From Limnochordia bacterium (lineage in GTDB: Bacteria; Bacillota; Limnochordia; Darwinibacteriales; DTU012): DNA of 48,766 nt. The stretch is taken from assembly GCA_007116145.1 (NCBI GenBank), contig SKJB01000018.1, forward strand, positions 1 to 48,766. The letters run 5' to 3'. Within the stretch, counting starts at the first letter, position 1, and each line of letters starts with the position of its first letter. The notes below the pieces were generated by a model. That model saw only the letters and a list, made by a program, of their open reading frames with translations, did no database searches and had not been told where the DNA came from. Below, piece after piece: positions 36,512 to 45,337 of the stretch. The position numbers were made by a program, and so were the translations under genes.

Positions 36512-37534
36512 CTAAGAAATAATAATACGGTACGCTGCCGCTTTACGCAATCGATTCATAATAGCCATTCCCATTTCGGTTTCTGGCAGTCCTTCCACGA
36601 TTACATACTCTAGTTCCAACTCATCCGCTGTGCGCAACAAGTGGTAGATCGATGATGCTATTGCTCGCATATCGTGTTGCGATCCCATGTCTAAAACAGA
36701 GACATTCAGATACGCATGCACATGCTCACTAACAGCCATCACCCCGATGCGCTTATATATCTTGGACTTTTCTTGAATCAACTGTTTCACTGTGGATTGG
36801 ATGTGATCACCTACCACTAATTCCACCCTAGCATCAGGGGCATAATGCTGGTATTTCATACCTGGTGAACGCGGTTTTTCAAAAATATCACTATAAACTC
36901 CTGGGTCAACAGCAACTTCTGTAACCGCTTGCAACTGCTCAAGCGTGACTCCACCCGGTCGAAGCAAACGATGGGGCCAACAGGTACAATCTATTACCGT
37001 AGACTCCAATCCCCACCCCGTGGATCCTCCATCTAAAACAGCTGCAATCTTACCCGCGAGATCTCGCCAAACATGCTCAGCTCGCGTTGGACTCGGTTTA
37101 CCAGATACATTTGCACTTGGTGCCGCAACCGGAATAGTAGCAAGCTGCAAAAGCTGCAACGCTAATGGATGGTTTGGCACTCGCACAGCAACCGTATCTA
37201 ACCCTCCCGAGACTACAGCGGGCACTCTTGAGGTTTTTGGCAAAATCAGACTTAAAGGCCCTGGCCAGAAGCGATCCATTAACGCTTGAACTCGCGAGGA
37301 GTACGGCTTGACGAGACTTGCTATTTGCAAAGAATTGTAACAGTGCACAATTAGCGGATTGTCTGCCGGTCGCCCTTTAGCCTTAAAAATCTTATGTACA
37401 GCTACTTCATCAAGTGCGTTTGCTCCTAAGCCATAAACGGTCTCCGTGGGAAAAGCCACACATTCCCCCTGCTGCAAAAAATTCGCTGCCAACTCAACTT
37501 GGTCAGCCCTTACTATTTGCGTCGTTAGATCCAC
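36512..37534 (-). CDS. sua5: Threonylcarbamoyl-AMP synthase, Sua5/YwlC
   Basis: 340 residues: the YrdC/Sua5 catalytic domain (GECVAFPTETVYGLGANA, KGRPADNPLIVH, PVAAPSANVSGKPSPT) followed by the extra C-terminal Sua5 domain (SPGMKYQHYAPDARVEL). It makes the threonylcarbamoyl-AMP used for t6A at position 37 of ANN-decoding tRNAs. GTG start overlapping the prmC stop by 10 nt. Order prmC-sua5-ywlE matches Bacillus. Confidence 0.96.
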   Translation of the reverse strand: MDLTTQIVRADQVELAANFLQQGECVAFPTETVYGLGANALDEVAVHKIFKAKGRPADNPLIVHCYNSLQIASLVKPYSSRVQALMDRFWPGPLSLILPKTSRVPAVVSGGLDTVAVRVPNHPLALQLLQLATIPVAAPSANVSGKPSPTRAEHVWRDLAGKIAAVLDGGSTGWGLESTVIDCTCWPHRLLRPGGVTLEQLQAVTEVAVDPGVYSDIFEKPRSPGMKYQHYAPDARVELVVGDHIQSTVKQLIQEKSKIYKRIGVMAVSEHVHAYLNVSVLDMGSQHDMRAIASSIYHLLRTADELELEYVIVEGLPETEMGMAIMNRLRKAAAYRIIIS

Positions 37535-38379
37535 TGTAAAATCACCACTCGATCGTTACCGGCATAATCTTGAATTACCTCACTGAGCCTAAAACCTTGG
37601 GCTTGACCGATACAAGATACAGCCTCCGCTTGATCCCACCCAATTTCCAACAACACATAACCTGGTTTCTCCAAATACTCACCAGCCTGCGACAGGATCC
37701 GACGATAAAAATCCAAACCATCATCGCCCCCATCGAGAGCACGAACAGGCTCTTGCTGAACCTCACAAGCTAAATCCCGTATATCCAAGGTTGGAATATA
37801 GGGCGGATTCGTACAGATCATTTGAAAGCGGTAATCGGACAAAGCAAAAAAGAGATTGCTTTCAACGAATGTCAGTTGTCCCCCTACCCCAAGCCGAATA
37901 GCGTTTTCCTGAGCGACTGCTAGTGCCGCTGCTGATATATCTGCGGCGACCACCGAACATGTCGGGACCTCTTTTGCCAGAGAAATCCCAATAATCCCAC
38001 TGCCTGTCCCTAAATCTAGGATAGTCGGTGCAGAGTAAGCCTTCGCGATCCCAATGGCTTTCTCCACTAGAAATTCGGTTTCTGGACGCGGAATTAACAC
38101 ATCAGGAGTCACCAGAAAATCATTGGAGTAAAACTCCTTAGATGCAGTTAAATACGAAACCGGAGTGCGTTGTCCACGCTTACCAACCAACCTCCGATAC
38201 CCATCAATCTCTTCCGTATTTAAAGGACGATCAAAATTCATATACAATTGTAGCCGACTTAAATGCAACAGATGCCCAAGTAAGAGCTCTGCATCTAAGC
38301 GTGGATTTTCACAGCCTCGCTGCTGAAGATAGTCGGAGCTGATCGTAATGAGTTCCATTACGGTTCGTACAGTGCTCAT
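37525..38379 (-). CDS. prmC: Release factor glutamine N5-methyltransferase
   Basis: 284 residues: a helical N-terminal domain (LDAELLLGHLL) and a class I SAM methyltransferase domain with ILDLGTGSGIIGISLA and the NPPYIP motif. It methylates the Gln of the GGQ motif of PrfA, the gene immediately upstream. ATG start 2 nt after the prfA stop, with GGAG upstream. Confidence 0.96.
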   Translation of the reverse strand: MSTVRTVMELITISSDYLQQRGCENPRLDAELLLGHLLHLSRLQLYMNFDRPLNTEEIDGYRRLVGKRGQRTPVSYLTASKEFYSNDFLVTPDVLIPRPETEFLVEKAIGIAKAYSAPTILDLGTGSGIIGISLAKEVPTCSVVAADISAAALAVAQENAIRLGVGGQLTFVESNLFFALSDYRFQMICTNPPYIPTLDIRDLACEVQQEPVRALDGGDDGLDFYRRILSQAGEYLEKPGYVLLEIGWDQAEAVSCIGQAQGFRLSEVIQDYAGNDRVVILQWI

Positions 38380-38381
38380 AT

Positions 38382-39452
38382 CTAGGACTCCACAGCTTTC
38401 AAACGTTCTGTTTGATCCGCAGTTGTTAGTGCATCAACAATCTCCCCAATATCTCCTTCGAGAATCGAATCTAACCGATAGAGCGTAAGCCCAATTCGAT
38501 GATCAGTCATCCGACCCTGGGGATAATTATAGGTCCGAATACGCTCACTCCGATCCCCTGTTCCCACTTGAGATTTGCGCTCAGCTGCTTGCTCCTCGTG
38601 CTGCTCATCCTGTAGCTTATCTAATAACCTCGCGCGCAAAATCCGCAATGCCTTATCCTTATTCTTATGCTGGGACTTTTCATCTTGGCAGGACACCACA
38701 AGGCCCGTAGGTATATGGGTGACTCGCACCGCCGAGTCTGTGGTGTTAACACTTTGACCACCAGGACCAGAGGAACGGTACACATCAAATCGTAATTCAC
38801 TAAGATCAATATGCAACTCTACTTCTTCAACCTCTGGTAATACTGCAACCGTCGCCGTGCTCGTATGAATACGTCCTCCCGATTCCGTTGCCGGAATCCG
38901 TTGCACGCGATGTACTCCACTTTCATACTTTAAGCGCGAATACGCGCCCTTTCCTTCAATCATAAAAATAACTTCCTTAAATCCACCAAGCTCTGTAGCA
39001 CTACCACTCATTATCTCAACACGCCAACGATTCGACTCTGCATAACGGGAATACATACGAAATAAGTGGCCAGCAAATAATGCTGCTTCGTCCCCACCTG
39101 TACCCCCACGGATCTCTACGATTACGTTCTTGTCATCATTAGGATCCTTTGGCAAGAGTAATAGCTTCAGTTTAGCTTCTAAGTCTTCTTTACGCTCACT
39201 TAGTTCCGCTAACTCAGCTTGAATCATCGCCTTGAAGTCTGCTTCTTGTTTTTCGTTAAGCATTTCCTTATCATCAGCAATTTCTGTAATCACACCTTTA
39301 TATTCACGATAAATAACCATAACGCTATCAAGTTCTGAGTGGGTCTTTGCATACTTTTGAAATCGAACTTGATCACTAATAATGGCTGGATCACTAAGCT
39401 TATCGGTTAGGTCATTGTACTTCTCTTCTAGTGTCGCTAACTTATCGAACAT
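38382..39452 (-). CDS. prfA: Peptide chain release factor 1
   Basis: 356 residues with the PAT anticodon-like tripeptide in [16 protein letters not shown] and the GGQ motif in [17 protein letters not shown]. It releases nascent chains at UAA and UAG. Full length. Followed by its methylase gene prmC and preceded by the DUF1385 gene. Confidence 0.98.
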   Translation of the reverse strand: MFDKLATLEEKYNDLTDKLSDPAIISDQVRFQKYAKTHSELDSVMVIYREYKGVITEIADDKEMLNEKQEADFKAMIQAELAELSERKEDLEAKLKLLLLPKDPNDDKNVIVEIRGGTGGDEAALFAGHLFRMYSRYAESNRWRVEIMSGSATELGGFKEVIFMIEGKGAYSRLKYESGVHRVQRIPATESGGRIHTSTATVAVLPEVEEVELHIDLSELRFDVYRSSGPGGQSVNTTDSAVRVTHIPTGLVVSCQDEKSQHKNKDKALRILRARLLDKLQDEQHEEQAAERKSQVGTGDRSERIRTYNYPQGRMTDHRIGLTLYRLDSILEGDIGEIVDALTTADQTERLKAVES

Positions 39453-39473
39453 TCTCTTCTCCCCTTTAATTCC

Positions 39474-40403
39474 TTACATATTTCTTGACGCTATGGGTAA
39501 TTGGTGAACTTTATGCGCTTCGGCATGGGATGCATCCTTCTCCATTACCGTTTGTAACGCATCGATTGCCACTGCAATCTGACCATCATCCGGCACTCTT
39601 GTCGTTAAATACTGCAATCCTTTGCCAGGTAGTGCCACTAACTGAAAAATCGGATGACAATCTGTCTTTCCTGCTTTCCGAATGATTTCATAGGACAAAC
39701 CAGCGACGATAGGTGTAATGGCAAGATGAGTTAATATCCGTTGTAAAAATGGTGGTCGTCCAAAGAAAGAAAAAACAAAAATGCTCATAAAAAACACAAT
39801 CAAAATGAAGTTCGTGCCACATCGAGCATGGATCCGAGAATGCGCACGCACATTTTCGATTGTTAGTTCCTCATCTGTTTCATAGCAATTAATCGCCTGA
39901 TGTTCGGCACCATGGTATTGAAATACGCGTTGAATATCTTTCATCCAGGATATCCCCATGATATATAAGAGAAAAAAGCTAATTTTAATCGCACCTTCAT
40001 AAAAATTTAAAAGAATATTACTGTTAACAACAGTTTGCAGGTGGCGAACAATATAGGCTGGCAACATGACAAAAAACCCTATGGTTAATCCTATAGCAAC
40101 TATAAAAGTGAGAACGAGATCTCGAGTGGTTAATTCCTCCTGCTCCTCTTGTGCAAATTCGTTAGCTGAATAGGTTAAGCTCCGCATACCAAGTATTAAG
40201 GTTTCAACCAAGGCCACAAACCCGCGGATTACAGGCTTCCCTAAAAGCAGAAATCGACTAGACAGAGTTTGTACCGGTCCATGCTTAATCGTTACCAGAT
40301 CACTCTCTTTTCGCACAGCGATAGCCCAAAAATGTTTACCCCGCATCATTATCCCTTCAATAACTGCTTGGCCTCCATAATTAAATTTGCTCACTCGCTC
40401 CAC
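39474..40403 (-). CDS. DUF1385 (YqhQ-like) membrane protein
   Basis: 309 residues with the conserved N-terminus FNYGGQAVIEGIMMRGKHFWAIAVR, several membrane segments (around residues 100-150, 205-240), and the FQYHGAEHQAINCYE and HARCGTNFILIV motifs typical of DUF1385. The His and Cys residues suggest a metal site, but function is unknown. GTG start at 40403, overlapping the previous gene; a second GTG at 40394 is possible. The DUF1385-prfA-prmC order is common in Firmicutes. Confidence 0.88.
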   Translation of the reverse strand: MERVSKFNYGGQAVIEGIMMRGKHFWAIAVRKESDLVTIKHGPVQTLSSRFLLLGKPVIRGFVALVETLILGMRSLTYSANEFAQEEQEELTTRDLVLTFIVAIGLTIGFFVMLPAYIVRHLQTVVNSNILLNFYEGAIKISFFLLYIMGISWMKDIQRVFQYHGAEHQAINCYETDEELTIENVRAHSRIHARCGTNFILIVFFMSIFVFSFFGRPPFLQRILTHLAITPIVAGLSYEIIRKAGKTDCHPIFQLVALPGKGLQYLTTRVPDDGQIAVAIDALQTVMEKDASHAEAHKVHQLPIASRNM

Positions 40404-41280
40404 TTCCTTTCACTAATTCCAATACTTCACTTACTTGCACGGAGGGCATGAGCATTACCAAGATGTCTCCCGTTAAAATGCAGTCGAGACCACGCGGTGC
40501 AACCACATCCTTGGGTTTACGATGAATTGACATAATACTCGCTTGGTACAGCGTACGCAAATTCGCTTCCGCTAGTGTTTGACCTGCTAAAGTCGATTCA
40601 CTACCGACTGTCGCTTTTATTAACACTAAATCATCATTCGTGTGTAACACCTCGCGAAAGGGTTGGATGTCAAGCGGTTGCGCATAGGCAGAACTACTAA
40701 TGGTACGATATCCCCGAGGTAGAAATAGCCTGATGATAATTCCCACTCCCACACCACAGATCCACCCTACAAATAGCGCTGTAAACGTACCGTAAAACAC
40801 TCGTAATCCAGTACGTCCAATATCAGCAAACAGGGTTTGGGTTAACACAGGCAACCGAATAATCTGATCGAAAACCTGAATACCAGCTAGCATCCCTACA
40901 TAACTAGAAATATTACCCTTCGTTTTTAGTCCAATATTATAGGCTATACCAATGGTAAAAACGGCTCCGAGAAAAACAGGCATGCCAACCATAGACAGCC
41001 CACCAAAGAGCAATCCAAGGATTAATCCCTTTCCAAGGGTAATAGCGGTAGCCGAAACGTGCGGTAAAATAATCGAGAATAGTACCTGCCAGTGTGCTAA
41101 TCGCAGTGAAAACTTAGGCATTGCGATAATGATATCAAAAGGTAGCAATGCAACAAAAATCGCAACAAATGATGAAGTCAGTCCAGGAATATCGGAAACT
41201 AACCAATAGGCAAGCCCAACGGTAAACGCCCGTGCTATCGTAATCAGTTGCACTGGCCATGACTTATGCATACATTTCAT
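40381..41280 (-). CDS. Membrane protein with C-terminal TrkA-C (RCK_C) domain
   Basis: 299 residues: six or so membrane segments over residues about 10-190, then a soluble C-terminal domain from about 215 (LVLIKATVGSESTLAGQTLAEANLRTLYQASIMSIHR) that fits TrkA-C, a ligand-sensing domain of ion transporters. No RCK-N or pore motif is seen, so this is not a standard K+ channel. ATG start with GAGGAGCGGAG upstream. It follows hflX by 17 nt and overlaps the next gene. Possible roles are solute transport or nucleotide sensing; I cannot tell which. Confidence 0.65.
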   Translation of the reverse strand: MKCMHKSWPVQLITIARAFTVGLAYWLVSDIPGLTSSFVAIFVALLPFDIIIAMPKFSLRLAHWQVLFSIILPHVSATAITLGKGLILGLLFGGLSMVGMPVFLGAVFTIGIAYNIGLKTKGNISSYVGMLAGIQVFDQIIRLPVLTQTLFADIGRTGLRVFYGTFTALFVGWICGVGVGIIIRLFLPRGYRTISSSAYAQPLDIQPFREVLHTNDDLVLIKATVGSESTLAGQTLAEANLRTLYQASIMSIHRKPKDVVAPRGLDCILTGDILVMLMPSVQVSEVLELVKGSGASEQI

Positions 41281-41297
41281 TTACTCCGCTCCTCGCT

Positions 41298-42551
41298 TCA
41301 CTTCTCCGTCTGGTGGGCGGTTTCCTGCTTCTGCTCATTATATCTAAAAGCACGCAGCTGTGCAGCGATGAATGGCTTTGTGCGCGCTTTAACAACAACT
41401 CCCTCTTCAGTAAATTCTTCATGTAGAATTAAAGCTTCTTGACGAATTTTCGAAAGGACAGTTATTTGATGGAACGAAAAAAAATACTGAGCCACTACAT
41501 ATTGAGCCCCTAAAAAATCCCAGACAGATTCGGCCAATTTCGATAAATTTTCACCTGTTACAGCTGATACCTTTTGATCTGGCTCTTTCACCACAAAAGG
41601 TTCAGTAAGCTTATCGATCTTATTATAAACGTAAATCATCGGGCTGTCACACCCAATTTCTTTCAACACAACTTCAACTGCTGATTTTTGTTCCTCCATC
41701 TTAGGATGGGATGCATCAACAACGTGTAAAATCAGATCCGCATGCAGCACCTCCTCAAGCGTTGCTCGAAAAGCCATCACAAGCGTATGTGGTAATCTAC
41801 GAATAAAACCTACTGTATCACTTAAGAACACCCAATTCGAATCGGTGAGCTGCCACTTACGTATTTTTGGATCAAGAGTTGCAAACAGTTGATCCGCAAT
41901 ATACACCTTTTCACCTGTTAAGGCTGCTAGGAGCGAGGATTTCCCTGCATTTGTATATCCCACAAAACTAACCAACGGAACTTGGTTGCGCTTTCGTCCA
42001 GCTCGTTGCATATCACGACCTTTTTTTACTGACTCTAACTCCTTGCGTAGATCAGAGATCCGTTTACGAATCCGTCTTCGATCCATCTCAAGCTTCGACT
42101 CCCCAGGACCACGCGTCCCAATTCCTGCTCCTAAGCGAGAGAGTGCCTTGCCTTTACCCATCAACCGCGGCAACATATAGTTTAGTTGTGCTAACTCGAC
42201 TTGAATTTTACCTTCGTTAGAGTGCGCTCGCCTGGCAAAAATGTCTAGAATGAGTTGGGTACGGTCAATAACCGCTGTGGCTAGCATTTCTGATAGATTC
42301 CCTTGCTGAGCTGGTGTTAGTTCATCATCGAAGATAACAATGTCTTCGTTCTCTAACACCGCTTCAATTTCAAGCACTTTCCCCACACCGATCAGGGTAG
42401 AGGGTTCCGCTTTCTCTTTCTTCTGCGTAAACGAACCTAAAACCTCAATGCCAGCATCTTGGGCTAACTCCGTTAACTCCGCGAGATTATCACTAACCTC
42501 CCAGTCTGCTTGATGTTGCCTTTGGACAGCAACAAGATAGGCTCTCGTCAT
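41298..42551 (-). CDS. hflX: Ribosome-associated GTPase HflX
   Basis: 417 residues: the HflX N-terminal domain (VIFDDELTPAQQGNLSEML-type segment, LDIFARRAHSNEGKIQVELAQLNYMLPRL, GAGIGTRGPGESKLEMDRR) then a G domain with G1 GYTNAGKSSL, G3 DTVGFIRRLPHTL and G4 NKID. HflX splits stalled ribosomes. Start ATG at 42551 with GAAGGG upstream; the longer frame crosses the preceding terminator region. First gene of the long minus-strand run down to atpC. Confidence 0.95.
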   Translation of the reverse strand: MTRAYLVAVQRQHQADWEVSDNLAELTELAQDAGIEVLGSFTQKKEKAEPSTLIGVGKVLEIEAVLENEDIVIFDDELTPAQQGNLSEMLATAVIDRTQLILDIFARRAHSNEGKIQVELAQLNYMLPRLMGKGKALSRLGAGIGTRGPGESKLEMDRRRIRKRISDLRKELESVKKGRDMQRAGRKRNQVPLVSFVGYTNAGKSSLLAALTGEKVYIADQLFATLDPKIRKWQLTDSNWVFLSDTVGFIRRLPHTLVMAFRATLEEVLHADLILHVVDASHPKMEEQKSAVEVVLKEIGCDSPMIYVYNKIDKLTEPFVVKEPDQKVSAVTGENLSKLAESVWDFLGAQYVVAQYFFSFHQITVLSKIRQEALILHEEFTEEGVVVKARTKPFIAAQLRAFRYNEQKQETAHQTEK

Positions 42552-42593
42552 TACAATCCCTTCTTTCTCTTTCGTATTTTCCGTATACAACAG

Positions 42594-42620
42594 AAAAAAC
42601 CCTGCCAAAAAAAGGCAAGG
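42594..42620 (-). terminator. Terminator after the small acidic protein gene
   Basis: On the minus strand CCTTGCC (42614-42620) pairs with GGCAGGG (42600-42606; one wobble) around a 7-nt T loop, followed by TTTTTT. It separates the small gene from hflX. Confidence 0.85.
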
Positions 42621-42622
42621 TC

Positions 42623-42871
42623 TTAAAAATCATAATCAATGGACTCCCCTGTTTCTAAACTATCAACAATATCTTCAATTCGAAATTCCGGTTTTTCCAT
42701 TAACATATCTAATTCTTCTGGAGATATGGCGATGGCCAATTCCTCCATGAGTGTGTTCAATAAGTCTTGGCGTTCAGCTGCGTCCAACTCACTAATATCT
42801 GCATAAGGAACCTGAAATGCATTGAGATAGTCTTCCACAATTTCTGACACCCGATTGTAAAACCGACTCAC
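42623..42871 (-). CDS. Small acidic protein of unknown function
   Basis: 82 residues, strongly acidic in the second half (SPEELDMLMEKPEFRIEDIVDSLETGESIDYDF), probably helical, without signal peptide or membrane segment. I do not recognise a family. GTG start at 42871 with GGAGGGG about nine nt upstream, and a terminator right after the stop, which supports a real gene. It is divergent from dinB. Confidence 0.6.
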   Translation of the reverse strand: MSRFYNRVSEIVEDYLNAFQVPYADISELDAAERQDLLNTLMEELAIAISPEELDMLMEKPEFRIEDIVDSLETGESIDYDF

Positions 42872-43032
42872 TGTCCATCCCCTCCATTTGGGTCATAAAT
42901 GCTTCCATGTTCTCACCCACTCGGGTGTTACGCTTTGTGTGTACGGTTACATACTCTATGTGCTGCTTACTGATCAATTGCACCCCCTTCGCTTCCATAC
43001 TATATCCAGCAACAGGAATTTCAATACATCTG

Positions 43033-43060
43033 TTGAACTTACTTCAAGAGAGTATACGAT
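43033..43060 (+). promoter_or_regulatory. Candidate dinB promoter
   Basis: TTGAAC (43033-43038), 16 bp, then TACGAT (43055-43060), each matching four of six consensus bases. No convincing LexA box is seen. Confidence 0.35.
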
Positions 43061-43078
43061 CGTTTGAGGGGGGTTCTT

Positions 43079-44236
43079 ATGACTACAATACTGCATGTCG
43101 ATATGGATGCTTTTTATGCTGCGGTGGAAATACTTGACCACCCAGAATACCAAGGAAAACCACTAATCATTGGCGGACCCAAAGACGCTGTTAGAGGTGT
43201 GGTCGCCACCTGTTCCTACGAAGCAAGAAAGTACGGGATCCATAGCGCTATGGCAATACGCAAAGCAGTGAGCCTCTGCCCTCATGGCATTTTTATCGCT
43301 GGTCGGATGGAACGCTACCAAACAGTCTCCGCACAGATCCATTCCATTTTTCCAGAATTCTCGCCCGCAGTCGAACCCTTATCCATTGACGAAGCATTTC
43401 TAGACATGACTGGCTGTGAACACTTCTACGATAACCTTTCCCACATGGGACAGTGTTTAAAACAGCGGATCAAAGCACACACAGGACTCACAGCGTCAGT
43501 GGGTATCGCACCGAATAAGTTCCTTGCAAAACTAGCGTCAGATTGGCAGAAACCCGATGGACTCATGATTATTCGCACTCAAGACATTGATAAATTATTG
43601 GTACCTCTATCCGTCAGTAAGATTTGGGGGGTGGGCAAAAAGACCCAACAAGAGCTTAGAAAATATAAGATTTATACCATTGGCGATCTACGTAAATTCT
43701 CGCGAGAATGGTTAAAAGCAAGATTCGGCTCCCTAGGAAACCAACTCTACGACCTCGCCCGTGGCAATGATGGACGTATTGTAGAAACCCACAATGCTGT
43801 AAAATCCATTAGTCAAGAGTCGACATTTCCCCTCGATTATACCGACCAGCAATTCTTAAAGAGCAGTCTCGCCCAGATGACCGAAAAAGTAGGTTATCGA
43901 TTACGGAAACAAAAACTCTATGCAAAAACCATCTCCATCAAAGTACGCTACACTGATTTCACTACAATCACCCGATCCCACACCCTAGATTATGCCATTT
44001 GCGACGACGATGCCATCTTTCGTGTGGGATGGCTGTTATTTCAGAAACTCCAACCAGCTCCAGTCCGGTTACTTGGAATCGGAGCCTCAAACCTCTCAGC
44101 GAATCAACAACTCTCGCTATTTGACAACACAATCGAAACAGGAGATTTGGCCCGTCTAATGGATTCGATCAACGATAAATTCGCCAAGACGGCATTAACT
44201 AGAGGTCGCACCTTAACGACAAAAAAAGACTGCTGA
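43079..44236 (+). CDS. dinB: DNA polymerase IV (Y family)
   Basis: 385 residues with the catalytic aspartates in VDMDAFYAAVE and SIDEAFLDM, the GIAPNKFLAKLASDWQKPDG segment, the thumb helix-hairpin-helix (SKIWGVGKKTQQELRKY) and a little-finger domain to the end. It carries out translesion synthesis. There is no C-terminal QLxLF clamp motif at the very end, but QLSLFD (around residue 350) fits the beta-clamp-binding motif. Start ATG at 43079 with GAGGGGGG upstream. It is the only protein gene on the plus strand. Confidence 0.97.
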   Translation: MTTILHVDMDAFYAAVEILDHPEYQGKPLIIGGPKDAVRGVVATCSYEARKYGIHSAMAIRKAVSLCPHGIFIAGRMERYQTVSAQIHSIFPEFSPAVEPLSIDEAFLDMTGCEHFYDNLSHMGQCLKQRIKAHTGLTASVGIAPNKFLAKLASDWQKPDGLMIIRTQDIDKLLVPLSVSKIWGVGKKTQQELRKYKIYTIGDLRKFSREWLKARFGSLGNQLYDLARGNDGRIVETHNAVKSISQESTFPLDYTDQQFLKSSLAQMTEKVGYRLRKQKLYAKTISIKVRYTDFTTITRSHTLDYAICDDDAIFRVGWLLFQKLQPAPVRLLGIGASNLSANQQLSLFDNTIETGDLARLMDSINDKFAKTALTRGRTLTTKKDC

Positions 44237-44259
44237 TGAACAGATCAACAGTCTTTTTT
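44222..44259. terminator. Bidirectional terminator between dinB and codY
   Basis: AAAAAAGACTG (44222-44232) pairs with CAGTCTTTTTT (44249-44259) around a 16-nt loop. It gives a U-tract in both directions and overlaps the dinB 3' end, including its stop codon. Confidence 0.85.
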
Positions 44260-44269
44260 ACTGCAATTA

Positions 44270-45034
44270 CTAAGCTTTTCGGCGATCTGTTTTCGGATAC
44301 GGATAGCGTTGTTTCTCAAACTCGCTGCGAATCTCTTTGTTGAGAATGCGTAAGTAGGTACCTTTCATTCCTAAAGAACGGGACTCAACAACATTCGCTG
44401 ATGCTAATTTACGTAAGGCATTTACAATAACTGACCGGGTAATGCCCGCATCATCAGCAATGCGACTAGCGACAAGCAAACCCTCGTCCTCTTCTAACTC
44501 ATCAAAAATATGTTGCATGGCCAAAATTTCTGAATATGACAAGCTCTTAAGCGCTGATCTTGCTAACTTACTTTCTTGCGCTTCATCTTCTTCTTCACCA
44601 TCAATAGCATGAGCAATAATCATCCCAACCGCGGTTGACGAAAACTCAACAATTACATCATCTTCTTCGCTAAAATTAGCTTCATTGCGAACAAATAGAA
44701 TAGACCCTACTCGCTTAGTCGCACCCACAACAGGAGCAACCAAAATCACTTCGCCATTAGGACCTGAAATTGTACCGATCGCACCCATCTTTAATAAGGA
44801 GCTATTTAGAGATTCGGGAACAAGCTCTAATCCTAACCATTCTTGATCAAAAGGTGTGTTTTCAAAACCTTCTTCCAACGAATAGGCTAACAATTTCCCT
44901 CTTTTACTGATTAAATATACACTGGTATTATCATCCATCGATTCCCGTAAAGCACGGCATAAATCTTGGAACTCCACCTGGTTACCTTCATTTTGAAGAA
45001 GTTGTGTGAAATTCTTCATTTTATTTAGTAACAT
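44270..45034 (-). CDS. codY: Global transcriptional regulator CodY
   Basis: 254 residues: an N-terminal GAF domain (residues about 1-150) that binds branched-chain amino acids and a C-terminal winged helix (ASRIADDAGITRSVIVNALRKLASANVVESRSLGMKGTYL, in two halves) typical of CodY. It represses or activates nutrient-responsive genes and also senses GTP in Bacillus. Here it stands alone, not in the codV-clpQY operon of Bacillus. A near-consensus promoter and a possible CodY box lie upstream. Confidence 0.97.
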   Translation of the reverse strand: MLLNKMKNFTQLLQNEGNQVEFQDLCRALRESMDDNTSVYLISKRGKLLAYSLEEGFENTPFDQEWLGLELVPESLNSSLLKMGAIGTISGPNGEVILVAPVVGATKRVGSILFVRNEANFSEEDDVIVEFSSTAVGMIIAHAIDGEEEDEAQESKLARSALKSLSYSEILAMQHIFDELEEDEGLLVASRIADDAGITRSVIVNALRKLASANVVESRSLGMKGTYLRILNKEIRSEFEKQRYPYPKTDRRKA

Positions 45035-45048
45035 CTACTTCATTCCTT

Positions 45049-45063
45049 TCTGTTCTGAAAATA
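45049..45063 (-). promoter_or_regulatory. Possible CodY box in the codY leader
   Basis: The minus-strand 15-mer TATTTTCAGAACAGA matches 11 of 15 positions of the CodY consensus AATTTTCWGAAAATT. It lies about 30 nt after the predicted transcription start, so it could mediate autoregulation. Confidence 0.35.
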
Positions 45064-45096
45064 AATAATTCGAAATAATTATCTTAATCATACCTT

Positions 45097-45126
45097 ATTA
45101 TACATAGTTGTAATTACTGTTGTCAA
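45097..45126 (-). promoter_or_regulatory. Sigma-A promoter of codY
   Basis: On the minus strand TTGACA (45121-45126), 18 bp, then TATAAT (45097-45102). Both hexamers are perfect. The remaining part of the 293-nt gap up to 45327 is AT-rich and I see nothing else firm in it. Confidence 0.85.
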
Positions 45127-45312
45127 GGGAAAAAACAGAAAATATAGCCATTTAACAAACAATTAACAACAAAATTCGAGATAAATCGAGAAATTTCTAC
45201 ATCCTTGCGCCTGTCCCACATAAAGATACTACAAAAAACGTACTAAGTCAATCACTATTTAATCACTATTTATTGAATTTGCACATTTATCCCAGTTTAT
45301 CGCTAATTAATG

Positions 45313-45337
45313 AGAAAAAGCCCCAGTTCAAGGGCTT
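45313..45337 (-). terminator. Terminator overlapping the stop codon of the PPDK-like gene
   Basis: On the minus strand AAGCCC (45332-45337), an 8-nt loop, GGGCTT (45318-45323), then TTTCTC. The TGA stop codon (45328-45330) lies in the loop. Confidence 0.75.

Noticed and set aside
42792-42998. 68-codon minus-strand reading frame overlapping the start of the small acidic protein gene
   Set aside because: It overlaps the better supported 82-residue frame in another phase, has a weak ribosome-binding site, and its C-terminal half is a phase-shifted reading of that gene.
43020-43078. Possible LexA/SOS box before dinB
   Set aside because: A TGAAC-TTAC-TTCA dyad is present but does not match the Firmicute LexA consensus CGAAC-N4-GTTCG.
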